Part shown: in pieces, positions 51,503 through 60,546 of the stretch
Position numbering within the stretch: position 1 is the first letter of the stretch
How the letters are laid out: each line of letters opens with the position of its first letter
NCBI GenBank assembly: GCA_029565685.1
Contig: JAKQNR010000024.1
Coordinates: forward strand, 186,001-250,000
Reading direction: 5' to 3'
DNA from: a bacterium
GTDB lineage: Bacteria; Zhuqueibacterota; Zhuqueibacteria; Residuimicrobiales; Residuimicrobiaceae
Length of the DNA stretch: 64,000 nt
The notes under the pieces: generated by a model
The model's input: the letters and a program-made list of their open reading frames with translations, nothing else
Database searches by the model: none
Told to the model about the DNA's origin: nothing
Program-made: the position numbers and the translations under genes

Positions 51503-53389
51503 TCAGCGGCGACGGCCGGTTTTTGTCAAAAACACCAGCAAAACGGCAATGTCAGAAGGTGCGACGCCGAGAATGCGTGATGCCTGGCCCAGCGTTCGCG
51601 GCCTTATCCGTTTGAACTTGTCGCGGCTCTCTTTTGACAACGCCTGGAGCGAATCGTAGTGGAAATCTTCCGGTATGGTGATCTCCTCCCATTGTTTCAT
51701 ACGCTGCACCTGCTGCTGCTGGCGATCGAGAAAACCTTGATATTTGATGGAGATTTCAACCTGCTCGCGGACCTGACGCCAGAAGGGATCAGCGTTGGCG
51801 GAAAAAAGTTCTTCCTGGTACAACTCGAAAAAATCGACAAGTCTCACCTCCGGCCTTTTGAGCAATCGCGCCAGGCTTTCAGTCTCGTTGAGTTCAGCAG
51901 AGCCCTCGGCAGCCAGGATTTTGTTTACCGCGACCAAGGCCGGCTTGTCGTGTTGCAGTCGCACCAGCGCCTGCTCGATGGCTGCTTGTTTGCGCTCGAC
52001 CAGAGCGTAGGCTTGTTCGTCGATAAGGCCGAATTGACGGCCATACTTCATCAGCCGCAAATCCGCGTTGTCCTGACGCAAAAACAACCGGTGTTCGGCC
52101 AAAGAGGTGAACATTCGGTACGGCTCTTCTAGTTCCTTGGTGACCAGATCGTCTATCAGTACGCCGATATATGCCTCATCTCTGCGGAGAATAAACGGCG
52201 GTTGTTGGCGGATTTTAAGTACAGCGTTGATGCCCGCCATCAAGCCCTGAGCCGCCGCCTCCTCATAGCCTGAAGTGCCATTTATCTGTCCGGCAAAATA
52301 TAATCCGGGAATAAACTTGCTTTCCAAAGTGGCCTGCAGTTGGATCGGAGGGAAATAATCATATTCGATGGCATATGCCAGCCGAGTGACCTGGCAGTTC
52401 TGCAATCCAGGAATGGTTCGAATGGCCGCCTGCTGTATTTCTTCCGGCAGGCTGGAAGAAAAACCATTGACATAGTATTCGTAGGTGTCTCTGCCCTCTG
52501 GCTCAAGAAAGATCTGATGCCCCTCGCGGTCGCCGAAGCGATAAATCTTGTCTTCAATAGAGGGACAGTAACGCGGCCCCACCCCTTTGATGATACCGGC
52601 ATAGAGAGGGGACTGAGAAAACCCGTTGCGCAATATTTCATGGGTCTTTGGCGTGGTTCTGGTAAGATAGCAGGGCAGTTGGTCACAAACAACCTGCGCA
52701 TGCCTATGGGAAAAAGAAATAGGTTCATCGTCGCCGCGTTGCACCGTCATCGCAGTAAAATCCACTGTGCGGCCATCGATGCGCGGCGGCGTGCCGGTCT
52801 TCAACCGCTTGACAGCGATACCCTGCTCTGCCAGCCATTCAGACAGGCCATGCGAGGAAAGCTCCCCTGCCCTACCGCCGGGAAAATGGACCATTCCGAT
52901 GTGGATCAACCCATTGAGAAATGTGCCGGAACAAAGGATCACTGCCTGGCTGTGCAAATGAGTTCCTATCTCGGTCACCACTCCTGCTGCACGGCCTTGG
53001 TCGATCAAAAGGGCAGTGATGTTCATCTGCCGAAGGTACAGGTTCGGCTGATTTTCGATGCTTAAACGCATCCGCTGGCTGTAGGCGAGACGATCGTTTT
53101 GCGTGCGCAACGACCACACCGCCGGACCCTTGGAGCGGTTCAACATTCGGAATTGCACTGCGGTTTCATCCGCCACCACCCCCATCTCGCCGCCAAGACT
53201 ATCGATCTCTTTCACCAGGTGCCCCTTGGCCAATCCACCGATGGCTGGGTTGCAGGACATCTGGCCGATGGTGAAAAGGTTGAGCGTGGTCAACAAGGTG
53301 CGGGCGCCCATGCGGGCGCAGGCCAGCGCAGCCTCACAACCGGCGTGACCCGCGCCGACAACGATGACATCGAAATATTCTTCATTCAT
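51503..53389 (-). CDS. mnmG: tRNA uridine-5-carboxymethylaminomethyl modification enzyme MnmG
   Basis: FAD enzyme that, with MnmE, installs cmnm5 on U34 of several tRNAs. The 628 residues start with the dinucleotide-binding VIVVGAGHAGCEAAL (about 8-22) and carry GLAKGHLVKEIDSLGG, GRYCPSIEDKI-like GPRYCPSIEDKIYRF and the C-terminal PSDIAVLLVFL segment. The ATG at 53389 is two bases after the mnmE stop, showing coupling with its partner. The frame runs a few codons further upstream, inside mnmE. Confidence 0.97.
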   Translation of the reverse strand: MNEEYFDVIVVGAGHAGCEAALACARMGARTLLTTLNLFTIGQMSCNPAIGGLAKGHLVKEIDSLGGEMGVVADETAVQFRMLNRSKGPAVWSLRTQNDRLAYSQRMRLSIENQPNLYLRQMNITALLIDQGRAAGVVTEIGTHLHSQAVILCSGTFLNGLIHIGMVHFPGGRAGELSSHGLSEWLAEQGIAVKRLKTGTPPRIDGRTVDFTAMTVQRGDDEPISFSHRHAQVVCDQLPCYLTRTTPKTHEILRNGFSQSPLYAGIIKGVGPRYCPSIEDKIYRFGDREGHQIFLEPEGRDTYEYYVNGFSSSLPEEIQQAAIRTIPGLQNCQVTRLAYAIEYDYFPPIQLQATLESKFIPGLYFAGQINGTSGYEEAAAQGLMAGINAVLKIRQQPPFILRRDEAYIGVLIDDLVTKELEEPYRMFTSLAEHRLFLRQDNADLRLMKYGRQFGLIDEQAYALVERKQAAIEQALVRLQHDKPALVAVNKILAAEGSAELNETESLARLLKRPEVRLVDFFELYQEELFSANADPFWRQVREQVEISIKYQGFLDRQQQQVQRMKQWEEITIPEDFHYDSLQALSKESRDKFKRIRPRTLGQASRILGVAPSDIAVLLVFLTKTGRRR

Positions 53390-53391
53390 AA

Positions 53392-54768
53392 TTATTTGCC
53401 GATGCAAAAACGCGAAAAGATATCATGCAGCACATCTTGAGTCGTCACCTGCCCGGTGATCTCCCCCAGCGCATCCTGGGCTGCAGTCAAATCAGGCAGA
53501 AGAAATTCAGCGCTATAATTTTGCTGCAGCGCGTGCAACGCTTGTCGTATGGCGCTGCGTCCGGCGAGCAGGCTTTGTTGATGACGGATTTTGTCGATAA
53601 ACACGCCCTGCTGCGGAGCTCTGTGACTGAGTGCCTGGTTAATGAGCGCCTGCTCAAATTGCTCAAATCCCTCGCCGGTCTTGCAGGAAAGGGAAATTGT
53701 CGTACTCGGCAACAACGAAAATGCGCTGGGAGAAAAAGAGGGCTTGTCTTTTTTATTGATAATCCGCAACAATGGTTTGTCAAGGGCCTGACAATCCCGC
53801 AGCAATTGTCGGTCTTCCTCCTCTTCAGGCTGACTCCCATCCACCATGCAGACGAGCAGATCCGCATCAGCCATGGAGTTTCGCGTTCGCTGCATCCCCA
53901 TCTGCTCCACAGGATCTGTGCTGGAGCGCAGCCCGGCGGTGTCGACGAGTCTAAACAGATAGCCGTTGATGGAGATCGTCTCTTCCAGAGTGTCTCGCGT
54001 GGTTCCTGGAAAGTCGGAAACCAGAGCGCGATCCTTTTTCAACAAACGATTCAGCAAGCTGGATTTGCCCACATTGGTTTTACCAACGATAGCCACCAGC
54101 ATCCCCTCACGCACCAAACGGCCGTATTCAAAGGAAGAGATCAGCGCACTGAGCTGCGAATCGAGTTTTTGCAGCAGTTGCGCCAGTTCGGAACGGTGAA
54201 GGAAAACCTCCTCCTCGTTGAAATCCAGTTCAAGCATTAACAGCGCCTGGGCATCGATAAGCTGTTGTCGAAGCCTCTGCACATACTCGGAGAGCTCTCC
54301 TCCCAATTGGGCCAGAGCTTGGCCGAGATTTTTCGGCGTGTTGGATTGAATCATATCCGCCACAGCCTCGGCTTGAATCAAATCCATTTTTCCATTCAGA
54401 AAGGCACGCAAAGTAAACTCCCCCGGCTCTGCCATACGACCTCCTGCTAGCAACAGTGATTGCAGAATTCGATCGATGATAAACAGGCTGCCGTGACAGG
54501 AGAGTTCAACCACATCTTCTCCGGTGTATGATGCCGGCGCCGAATATTTGGTAAGAACTACCTGATCCAACCAGAGACCTGATGGTGTGTAAAATTTGGC
54601 CACAGTGGCCTTCCGGGCAGGAGCAGAGGAAAGAATAGGCTTTTCGCCAAGGTGTTGTTCGACTAGATCCACCGCCTGCTTGCCGCTGATTCGAATCAGC
54701 GCTAGAGCGGAAGGCGCTTTACCGCTGGCCAAAGCTACGATGGTGTCTGCTAATGAATAATTGTTCAT
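53392..54768 (-). CDS. mnmE: tRNA modification GTPase MnmE
   Basis: Partner of MnmG. The 458 residues contain an N-terminal formyl-THF-like domain (about 1-120), a helical domain and an inserted G domain with G1 GKTNVGKSS, G2 GTTRDT, G3 DTAG and G4 NKKD. The C-terminal CIGK supplies the conserved cysteine. It lies just after the yidC terminator and two bases before mnmG. Confidence 0.97.
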   Translation of the reverse strand: MNNYSLADTIVALASGKAPSALALIRISGKQAVDLVEQHLGEKPILSSAPARKATVAKFYTPSGLWLDQVVLTKYSAPASYTGEDVVELSCHGSLFIIDRILQSLLLAGGRMAEPGEFTLRAFLNGKMDLIQAEAVADMIQSNTPKNLGQALAQLGGELSEYVQRLRQQLIDAQALLMLELDFNEEEVFLHRSELAQLLQKLDSQLSALISSFEYGRLVREGMLVAIVGKTNVGKSSLLNRLLKKDRALVSDFPGTTRDTLEETISINGYLFRLVDTAGLRSSTDPVEQMGMQRTRNSMADADLLVCMVDGSQPEEEEDRQLLRDCQALDKPLLRIINKKDKPSFSPSAFSLLPSTTISLSCKTGEGFEQFEQALINQALSHRAPQQGVFIDKIRHQQSLLAGRSAIRQALHALQQNYSAEFLLPDLTAAQDALGEITGQVTTQDVLHDIFSRFCIGK

Positions 54769-54784
54769 TTATTCCAGGCCCGCT

Positions 54785-54812
54785 AAAAAGAAAGCCCCAC
54801 AGAAAGCGGGGC
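54785..54812 (-). terminator. terminator of the rpmH-rnpA-yidD-yidC unit
   Basis: A seven-pair stem (54806-54812 with 54794-54800, one G-U pair, five-base loop) is followed on the minus strand by TTTCTTTTT. It lies between the yidC stop and the mnmE start. Confidence 0.8.
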
Positions 54813-54843
54813 GTTTGCGGATAGTGTATGGCGATCTCCTGAA

Positions 54844-56511
54844 TTATGCCGGCTGCAAGTATTTCTGCTGCAAGATCGTCAGTATATTGAAAATGGTGTA
54901 ATATAAATTCAGGCCGGAAGGAAAAGAATAGAACATGAAAATCATCAACGCCGGCATCAGATAGACCATGGCTTTCTGTTTGGGGTCGGTCATCGTCATC
55001 TTTTGCTGCAAAATCATGGTGACGCCCATAAGAATCGGCAGGATATTGATCGGAATTCCGGCAACTATCCCGATAGTATCCGGCGTGGACAGGTCTGAGA
55101 TCCAGCTGACAAATCCCTGTTGACGCAATTCAATCGTTGAGCGAAACACATTAAAAAGTGCAATAAAAATAGGTATTTGTATAAGAACTGGGAAACATCC
55201 GCTCATCGGATTAATGCCCTGCTCTTTGTACAGCTTCATGGTCTCCTTGTTAAGCCGTTGCGGATCATTGCCGTATTTCTCTTTGAGTTCATTCATCAAG
55301 GGCTGCAACGTCTGCATCTTTTTCATCGATGCGGTGCTCTTGTTTGTCAGCGGGGTAGTGATGATCTTGAGCAGAAGAGAAAATATAATGAGCACGAGGC
55401 CGTAATTAGTTACGTATTTGTGAATCTGTTTAAAGGTCCACAAGATGGCCACGCTGATGGGCTGAATAAACTTCCAGCCGAAATCCATGGCATTTTCTAA
55501 ACCCACCTGATAGGATTTGAGAATATCATCATCCAGGGGACCCAGATACAGGGCGAAGGTTTCCTGATAATCCTTCTTGGTATAGGGCATGGTCAGGCTG
55601 ATGGAAAATTTTTTCCATCTTTCTTTAATAGAGAGAGGGGTGGGAATCTCCCACCCTTGAGACTGCACGTACATGCCTTTGGACTGTTTGGGAATGAGCG
55701 CCATCAGGAAATATTTGGTGCGCAGCGCGATCCAATCGATGGAGCCGGTCTCCTTGATCATCTGGCCGTTGGCTTTGCCGTTTTTACTGTATTCTCCGGC
55801 TGCGGCAACGATTGTTTTGGCATAGCTCATATCCTCACTGACCCGTTTTTCCGTGCTGTTAAGACCTGAGGGCAGTGACAGGCTATAGGCCTTGTCCGCA
55901 ATGATTTGTTCCATATTTTGCAGATCTATTTTCACCTCAACATGATAGGCGTTGGGGAGAACTTGGATCTCTTTGACGATCTTTTGATTTTCGCCGAAAT
56001 CGAGCTCAAATCGAAGCGTTTGGCTTTCATTGCGTGCGTCGAGGAACGAATCGGCGGAGCAGGTGAAAGAGTAAAGGGCGGTCTCTATTGAATCGCCTTC
56101 ATGAGTTAAAAAAGAGAGCGCCAAATTTCCTTGTGAAGGATCCGCGATCATTTGCACGGCATCGCCGTAGCCGGTGGTATATTTTTTTAGCATCCAGCCG
56201 GTCAGCAGGGCGCCACGGCTGCTAAAAGTTGCACGATAGAGCTGGGTTTCAACGGTAATCGTCTTTTCTTTTATCGTGTCTGCGTCCGAGGTGGCGAGCT
56301 CAGGCGCGGCCGGCATTTCTTTGCGTTCTTCAGCCTGTTTGGCTTGAGCGGATGGAGCCGTATAACGCAGAGAGTCCTGCAACGCCTTGCGCGCCTGTTC
56401 TTGTTGATAAACCTGGGGGAAAAAATATTTTTTGTACACAGGCGTCTGGACAAGGAGGAATACCAGTCCGATGAGGAGAAAAGCGAGAATGGATTTTTTA
56501 TCGAAATTCAT
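54844..56511 (-). CDS. yidC: membrane protein insertase YidC
   Basis: Inserts proteins into the inner membrane. The 555-residue Gram-negative form has an N-terminal transmembrane helix (about 8-24), a periplasmic beta domain of about 300 residues and the conserved hydrophobic core from about 345 to 550. The core includes the MKKMQTLQPLMNELKEKYGND loop, NPMSGCFPVLIQIPIF and the final FMFYSFPSGLNLYYT segment. It follows yidD by 20 bases. Confidence 0.97.
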   Translation of the reverse strand: MNFDKKSILAFLLIGLVFLLVQTPVYKKYFFPQVYQQEQARKALQDSLRYTAPSAQAKQAEERKEMPAAPELATSDADTIKEKTITVETQLYRATFSSRGALLTGWMLKKYTTGYGDAVQMIADPSQGNLALSFLTHEGDSIETALYSFTCSADSFLDARNESQTLRFELDFGENQKIVKEIQVLPNAYHVEVKIDLQNMEQIIADKAYSLSLPSGLNSTEKRVSEDMSYAKTIVAAAGEYSKNGKANGQMIKETGSIDWIALRTKYFLMALIPKQSKGMYVQSQGWEIPTPLSIKERWKKFSISLTMPYTKKDYQETFALYLGPLDDDILKSYQVGLENAMDFGWKFIQPISVAILWTFKQIHKYVTNYGLVLIIFSLLLKIITTPLTNKSTASMKKMQTLQPLMNELKEKYGNDPQRLNKETMKLYKEQGINPMSGCFPVLIQIPIFIALFNVFRSTIELRQQGFVSWISDLSTPDTIGIVAGIPINILPILMGVTMILQQKMTMTDPKQKAMVYLMPALMIFMFYSFPSGLNLYYTIFNILTILQQKYLQPA

Positions 56512-56531
56512 GGATGCATACCCTGGATTAA

Positions 56532-56771
56532 TCAGACAGGATCATAGCCGCCTGGAAAAAAGGGGTTGCATTTAATCAGGCGGAGGATGGATTTGCAGCC
56601 CCCTTTGAGCAGGCCGTATTTGGTAATCGCCTGAACCGCGTATTCGGAACAAGTGGGATGGTATCGGCAAGCGGCGGGCAGTAAGGGCGAAAAGAACTTT
56701 TTATATCCTCTCAGGCCGAGGAGGATCGCCTTGAGCAGTGCGGCATGAATAAGGACCGGTATCTGTTTCAT
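56532..56771 (-). CDS. yidD: membrane protein insertion efficiency factor YidD
   Basis: A 79-residue protein with the family's Cys-rich core [17 protein letters not shown] (33-49) and [12 protein letters not shown] at the C-terminus. It is associated with YidC-dependent insertion. Its start overlaps the end of rnpA by four bases (ATGA), the standard rpmH-rnpA-yidD-yidC arrangement. Confidence 0.96.
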   Translation of the reverse strand: MKQIPVLIHAALLKAILLGLRGYKKFFSPLLPAACRYHPTCSEYAVQAITKYGLLKGGCKSILRLIKCNPFFPGGYDPV

Positions 56772-57109
56772 AGGCGTTCTGTTTTTGCAATTTTGGTTAT
56801 CAGACGGTCAAAATCATTTTTCAGCGCATGGAAATCGATCTCGCTTGCGGTTGGTTTTACGACGATGATGAGGTGCGCTTTCAGGGACCATATCTCCTGG
56901 TTGGATCTGGCCAACTCCCGGCCTAATCGTTTTAAATAGTTTCTCTCTACCGCTGTTCTGCACCTCTTACCGGCAACGCCGATTTTTATGGATGGTGCAG
57001 GCAAGACGGATATGAACAAGTAAGCGCTGGAAAAGTGTTTTCCGGATTGGATGATTCGAGAGAATTCCGCGCTCTTTTTAACCCGGACGGCTTTTTTCAA
57101 CCGACACAT
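56768..57109 (-). CDS. rnpA: ribonuclease P protein component
   Basis: Protein subunit of RNase P that matures tRNA 5' ends. The 113 residues have the family pattern [13 protein letters not shown] near the N-terminus and the RNA-binding [20 protein letters not shown] (49-68), the RNR-type motif. The ATG at 57109 has no clear ribosome site; a TTG three codons later is an alternative. It follows rpmH by 22 bases. Confidence 0.93.
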   Translation of the reverse strand: MCRLKKAVRVKKSAEFSRIIQSGKHFSSAYLFISVLPAPSIKIGVAGKRCRTAVERNYLKRLGRELARSNQEIWSLKAHLIIVVKPTASEIDFHALKNDFDRLITKIAKTERL

Positions 57110-57131
57110 GGGAGGAATGCTGGTGCGCTAT

Positions 57132-57275
57132 TTATTTATCACTGACGGTCAGTCGTTTGCGTCCTTTGGCTCTTCTGCTCTGCAGCACCGCTCTTCCCGA
57201 TTTGCTTGCCATGCGGGCGCGAAAGCCGTGTTTGTTCACTCGCTTCCGTTTACTGGGTTGAAATGTTCTCTTCAT
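57132..57275 (-). CDS. rpmH: 50S ribosomal protein L34
   Basis: A 47-residue, very basic protein starting [20 protein letters not shown] and containing [20 protein letters not shown], both standard for L34. The C-terminal LTVSDK is also typical. It is the first gene left of oriC, preceded by a well-spaced promoter at 57310-57338. Confidence 0.96.
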   Translation of the reverse strand: MKRTFQPSKRKRVNKHGFRARMASKSGRAVLQSRRAKGRKRLTVSDK

Positions 57276-57309
57276 GAATTAGCCCTTTCACAATTTGACG
57301 TAGAACATA

Positions 57310-57338
57310 AATTTAATTATTTTTTACTTAAAAATCAA
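57310..57338 (-). promoter_or_regulatory. promoter of rpmH-rnpA-yidD-yidC
   Basis: TTGATT (57333-57338) and TAAATT (57310-57315) on the minus strand with exactly 17 bases between them. The start is expected near 57303, about 28 bases before rpmH. It is in the origin region and points away from it. Confidence 0.7.
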
Positions 57339-57419
57339 GAGCTTTCTTTAGTGGAAAAGCGCTGCTGAACCTGACTGGGAATGAAAAAATAACGCATGGA
57401 ACATTTTCATCATTGACTT

Positions 57420-57700
57420 TGCCTGAACATTTAGTAAATTAAAGTATAATAAACTGACAAAGAGCAACATGTGGATAAGTATCAGAGTCTGTAATTTCGC
57501 TTTTTCCTGTATAAAAATCTGAAAAATTAACATTGTGGATAACCGATCTATTAAAAAATATTATATTATTATTTTTCAATATTTTAATTAATTTATGCTG
57601 TTTTAATCTGATGTTGATAAGTGATAAAAAATGTTGAAAAGTCAAAAAGTGTCCCTTTTTATGCTCAAAAAGGACTTCTGAAACAATATGTTGATAAATA
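57420..57700. other. oriC: chromosomal replication origin (oriC), dnaA-proximal part
   Basis: Two perfect DnaA boxes read TTATCCACA on the minus strand at 57470-57478 and 57534-57542. Two variants reading TTATCAACA lie at 57612-57620 and 57689-57697. All four point the same way. An A/T-rich block at about 57541-57610 (almost only A and T for 60 bases) could be the unwinding element. The block sits between rpmH and dnaA where strand bias of all genes switches. Short open frames over this region are not supported. Confidence 0.88.
57634..57662 (+). promoter_or_regulatory. possible dnaA promoter
   Basis: TTGAAA (57634-57639) and TTTTAT (57657-57662) are 17 bases apart, with a start about 45 bases before the ATG. 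The last DnaA-box variant (57689-57697) would fall within the transcript leader, as expected for autoregulation. The -10 match is weak. Confidence 0.35.
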
Positions 57701-57715
57701 GAATAGGAAAAATCA

Positions 57716-59059
57716 ATGCCTAGAACGCCGCTTGAAGCATGGGAGTTGGTATCAGCGCGCATTGCGGAACAGATCAAACCGGAAAGCTATACCACTTGGT
57801 TTAAACCTATTACGCCGATAAAATGGGATGAGAACACATTGACGGTTCAGGTTCCCAGTCAATTTTTTTACGAGTGGCTGGAACAACATTACAGCCAAAT
57901 GATCCATCAGGCGATGACCGCGGCCCTGGGTCCTGGCGCCAAATTGCTCTATTCTATATTAATGGATGTCACACCGCAGAAAAATGATCCAACCATGGTC
58001 AACCGGGCTGTTCGCACTTCTGGCCGGGCGGACAATCTCAATTTGCGTTATACGTTTGAAAGTTTTATTGAAGGCGAATGCAATAAATTCGCCAAGGCTG
58101 CCTCTCTGGCGGTGGCCAAGTCGCCGGGCACCACTACTTTTAATCCATTGGTGGTTTATGGCGGCGTTGGTCTGGGCAAAACCCATCTGATTCAAGCGGT
58201 TGGAAATTATGCCAAAATGGCGTTTCCTAATATCCGCGTGCTCTATGTCGACAGCGAGCGCTTTACCATGGAGTTCATTAATTCCATTCAGAAAAACAAA
58301 ACTACCGAGTTCAGTGGGCTCTATCGCACGGTGGATATTTTGATTATCGATGACATCCAATTTTTCGCCAATAAAGAGAGGACCCAGGATGAATTTTTTC
58401 ACACGTTCAACACTTTGCATCAAAAGGGCAAACAGATCATTCTGTCTTCGGATCGACCACCTAAAGAGCTGCAGGGGATGGAAGAGCGATTGATCTCGCG
58501 ATTTCAATGGGGCCTGGTGGTGGATATCCAACCTCCGGATCTAGAAACGCGGCAGGCTATTTTACAGAAAAACGCAGAGGACAATGATATAGAATTGCCT
58601 CAGGAAATTTTTCATTTCATAGCCACACACATCACCTCCAATATCCGCGAACTCGAGGGTGCCTTGATTCGCTTGCTGGCCTATGCTTCTTTGAACGGCG
58701 TCGATGTTACCTTGGATCTGACCAAAAAAGTGTTGCGCGACGTGTGCATCAGCAAATCCAAAACCGTCAGCATTGAGTTGATTCAAAAAATGACGGCTGA
58801 CCATTTTGGCTTTCCAGATGATTTGATGCGGGCAAAAACCAGAAAAAAAGAGATCGCCCAAGCGCGTCAGATTGCCATGTATCTGAGCAAAACGTTGACA
58901 GACAGCTCGCTGAAAACCATCGGCCTGCATTTCGGCGGACGTGATCATTCCACGGTGATTCACGCTATTCAGTGTATGGAGCAGGCGCTGCTGTCCGATG
59001 AGAAGATAAAAGAGTCAATCTCGTTGCTGAAAAATAAAATTGAAATTTCACAACTTTGA
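57716..59059 (+). CDS. dnaA: chromosomal replication initiator DnaA
   Basis: Binds DnaA boxes, unwinds the origin and brings in the helicase. The 447 residues have domain I (1-80), a short linker, the AAA+ domain with GGVGLGKTHL Walker A (about 149-158) and LIIDDIQFF Walker B. The DNA-binding C-terminal domain has GGRDHSTVIHA (about 412-422). The ATG at 57716 has AGGA eight bases upstream. It is the first plus-strand gene. Confidence 0.97.
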   Translation: MPRTPLEAWELVSARIAEQIKPESYTTWFKPITPIKWDENTLTVQVPSQFFYEWLEQHYSQMIHQAMTAALGPGAKLLYSILMDVTPQKNDPTMVNRAVRTSGRADNLNLRYTFESFIEGECNKFAKAASLAVAKSPGTTTFNPLVVYGGVGLGKTHLIQAVGNYAKMAFPNIRVLYVDSERFTMEFINSIQKNKTTEFSGLYRTVDILIIDDIQFFANKERTQDEFFHTFNTLHQKGKQIILSSDRPPKELQGMEERLISRFQWGLVVDIQPPDLETRQAILQKNAEDNDIELPQEIFHFIATHITSNIRELEGALIRLLAYASLNGVDVTLDLTKKVLRDVCISKSKTVSIELIQKMTADHFGFPDDLMRAKTRKKEIAQARQIAMYLSKTLTDSSLKTIGLHFGGRDHSTVIHAIQCMEQALLSDEKIKESISLLKNKIEISQL

Positions 59060-59402
59060 TTATCCACTATTTCAGTGGACAACCGCATGAATGCGGTCGA
59101 TAAGCTGTGCATGGGACGTGTACAAAAAGGGCGCTTTCGCCGCTGCACGCTTGAATTCTGCACACACACTTATATCCGCAATTGAATCCACAAAGAGTGC
59201 ACAGAGCAATGTGTAAAACCAATGAGCCGTTGATTGTTCAGATAGCCTATATTTATTAGGTTTACTGTTTGCGCGGAACGACGGTCAAGGACTTTTCCAC
59301 TTTTCCACAGTCCTTACTACTATAAAATACTTGATTTATATATTAAATTTAGTTAAGTTATATGGATTTATTTTCACTCTATCTCATGGTTAGGAGGCAC
59401 AC
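59060..59402. other. dnaA-dnaN intergenic region with further DnaA-box-like sites
   Basis: An inverted pair TTATCCACT and (minus strand) TTGTCCACT faces each other across ATTTC at 59060-59081, immediately after dnaA. TTTTCCACT (59293-59301) and TTTTCCACA (59301-59309) lie before the dnaN promoter. Each differs by one or two bases from the consensus. A small inverted repeat ACCGCA/TGCGGT lies at 59082-59097. No gene was recognised. The region could be the second half of a split origin, as known in some bacteria, or a DnaA-regulated promoter region. Confidence 0.5.
59331..59359 (+). promoter_or_regulatory. probable dnaN promoter
   Basis: TTGATT (59331-59336) and TAAGTT (59354-59359) are separated by 17 bases in an A/T-rich block. 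The -35 box is identical to that of rpmH. Confidence 0.45.
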
Positions 59403-60536
59403 ATGAATTTTACAACGTCCAAAAGGGAATTCTTTGAAGCGCTGCAAAAAGTGATCGGCGTTGTCCCGCAGAAAACGACGATCTCGATTCTTACCTGTGT
59501 ATTGATGGATTTGGACGGTGATAGATTGAATATGACCGGAACGGATTTAGAAATTTCAATCACCACCTCCCTTCAGGTCTCCGGCCATGAAAAAGGATCG
59601 GCAGCTATCCCGGCAAAAATATTACTGGAGATCGTTCGAGAGCTTCCGGATGTTCCGCTTCATATTCAAGATGACAGCAGCAACAAGATCATTATCAAAA
59701 CAGAAAAAGGCGAATATAAAATTGCCACGCAACCTAAAGAGGATTTTCCTAAAATTGCCGTGGAAGAGGGTGAGTTTTCCTTTATCATGGATGCAGGGCT
59801 GTTGAGCCGCATGGTTGAAAAAACTATTTTTGCCGTTTCCATCGATGAGTTGCGCCCCGCGCTCACCGGCATCAATATGGAATTTTATCCCAATGAAATC
59901 AGGCTGGTGGCGACGGACGGTCACCGGCTGGCCAAAGTGTCCAAGGTCAATTTTCCCGTTAAAAAGGACATACATAAAAACCTGATTGTGCCTACCAAGA
60001 CCATGACCCTCTTGATGAAGAATCCGCAGAGCAGCGGCGTTAAAATACAAATCGGCGAAGATCATATAGTGTTTTATTTAGAAAATTCCGTCGTCTATTC
60101 CAAATTGATCAACGGCGCTTTTCCCAATTATGATCGTGTTCTGCCCAAGGACAACGATAAGGAACTGAGAGTCAATCGGGACCTTCTGATTGCGGCCCTT
60201 CGCCGTGTTTCTATTTTTTCCAGTTCGTTGACGCATCAGGTACGCCTGATTTTATCCAGTCATGAGATGACCATTCGTTCGGAGGATATCGAGTTCGGCG
60301 CTGAAGCGAAAGAGGTGATTCCTTCGCAATTCAGCGATGAATGGTTGCAGATAGGCTATAATTCAAATTATCTAATGGATGTGCTGCGGCATGTGGACAC
60401 CGAGGAGGTTGTTTTTGAGCTCAAGGATGGCAACAATTCAGCCATCATCACGCCGGCAGCCACAGAAGAGGGGGAATCGATTCTTTATCTGTTGATGCCG
60501 ATCCGCATCAGTGAAGAGACAGCCGCGGCCTCTTGA
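59403..60536 (+). CDS. dnaN: DNA polymerase III subunit beta (sliding clamp)
   Basis: Ring-shaped processivity clamp. The 377-residue chain has three repeats of the clamp fold, with EALQKVIGVVPQKTTISIL at the start and ATDGHRLAKV (about 180-189) in the middle domain. The C-terminal ILYLLMPIRI ends the third domain. A strong AGGAGG at 59392-59397 precedes the ATG by five bases. Confidence 0.97.
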   Translation: MNFTTSKREFFEALQKVIGVVPQKTTISILTCVLMDLDGDRLNMTGTDLEISITTSLQVSGHEKGSAAIPAKILLEIVRELPDVPLHIQDDSSNKIIIKTEKGEYKIATQPKEDFPKIAVEEGEFSFIMDAGLLSRMVEKTIFAVSIDELRPALTGINMEFYPNEIRLVATDGHRLAKVSKVNFPVKKDIHKNLIVPTKTMTLLMKNPQSSGVKIQIGEDHIVFYLENSVVYSKLINGAFPNYDRVLPKDNDKELRVNRDLLIAALRRVSIFSSSLTHQVRLILSSHEMTIRSEDIEFGAEAKEVIPSQFSDEWLQIGYNSNYLMDVLRHVDTEEVVFELKDGNNSAIITPAATEEGESILYLLMPIRISEETAAAS

Positions 60537-60546
60537 TCAGGTCTGT

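Noticed and set aside
57439-57777. Minus-strand frame across the dnaA start
   Set aside because: It covers the DnaA boxes and the A/T-rich element and overlaps the dnaA start; no family resemblance.
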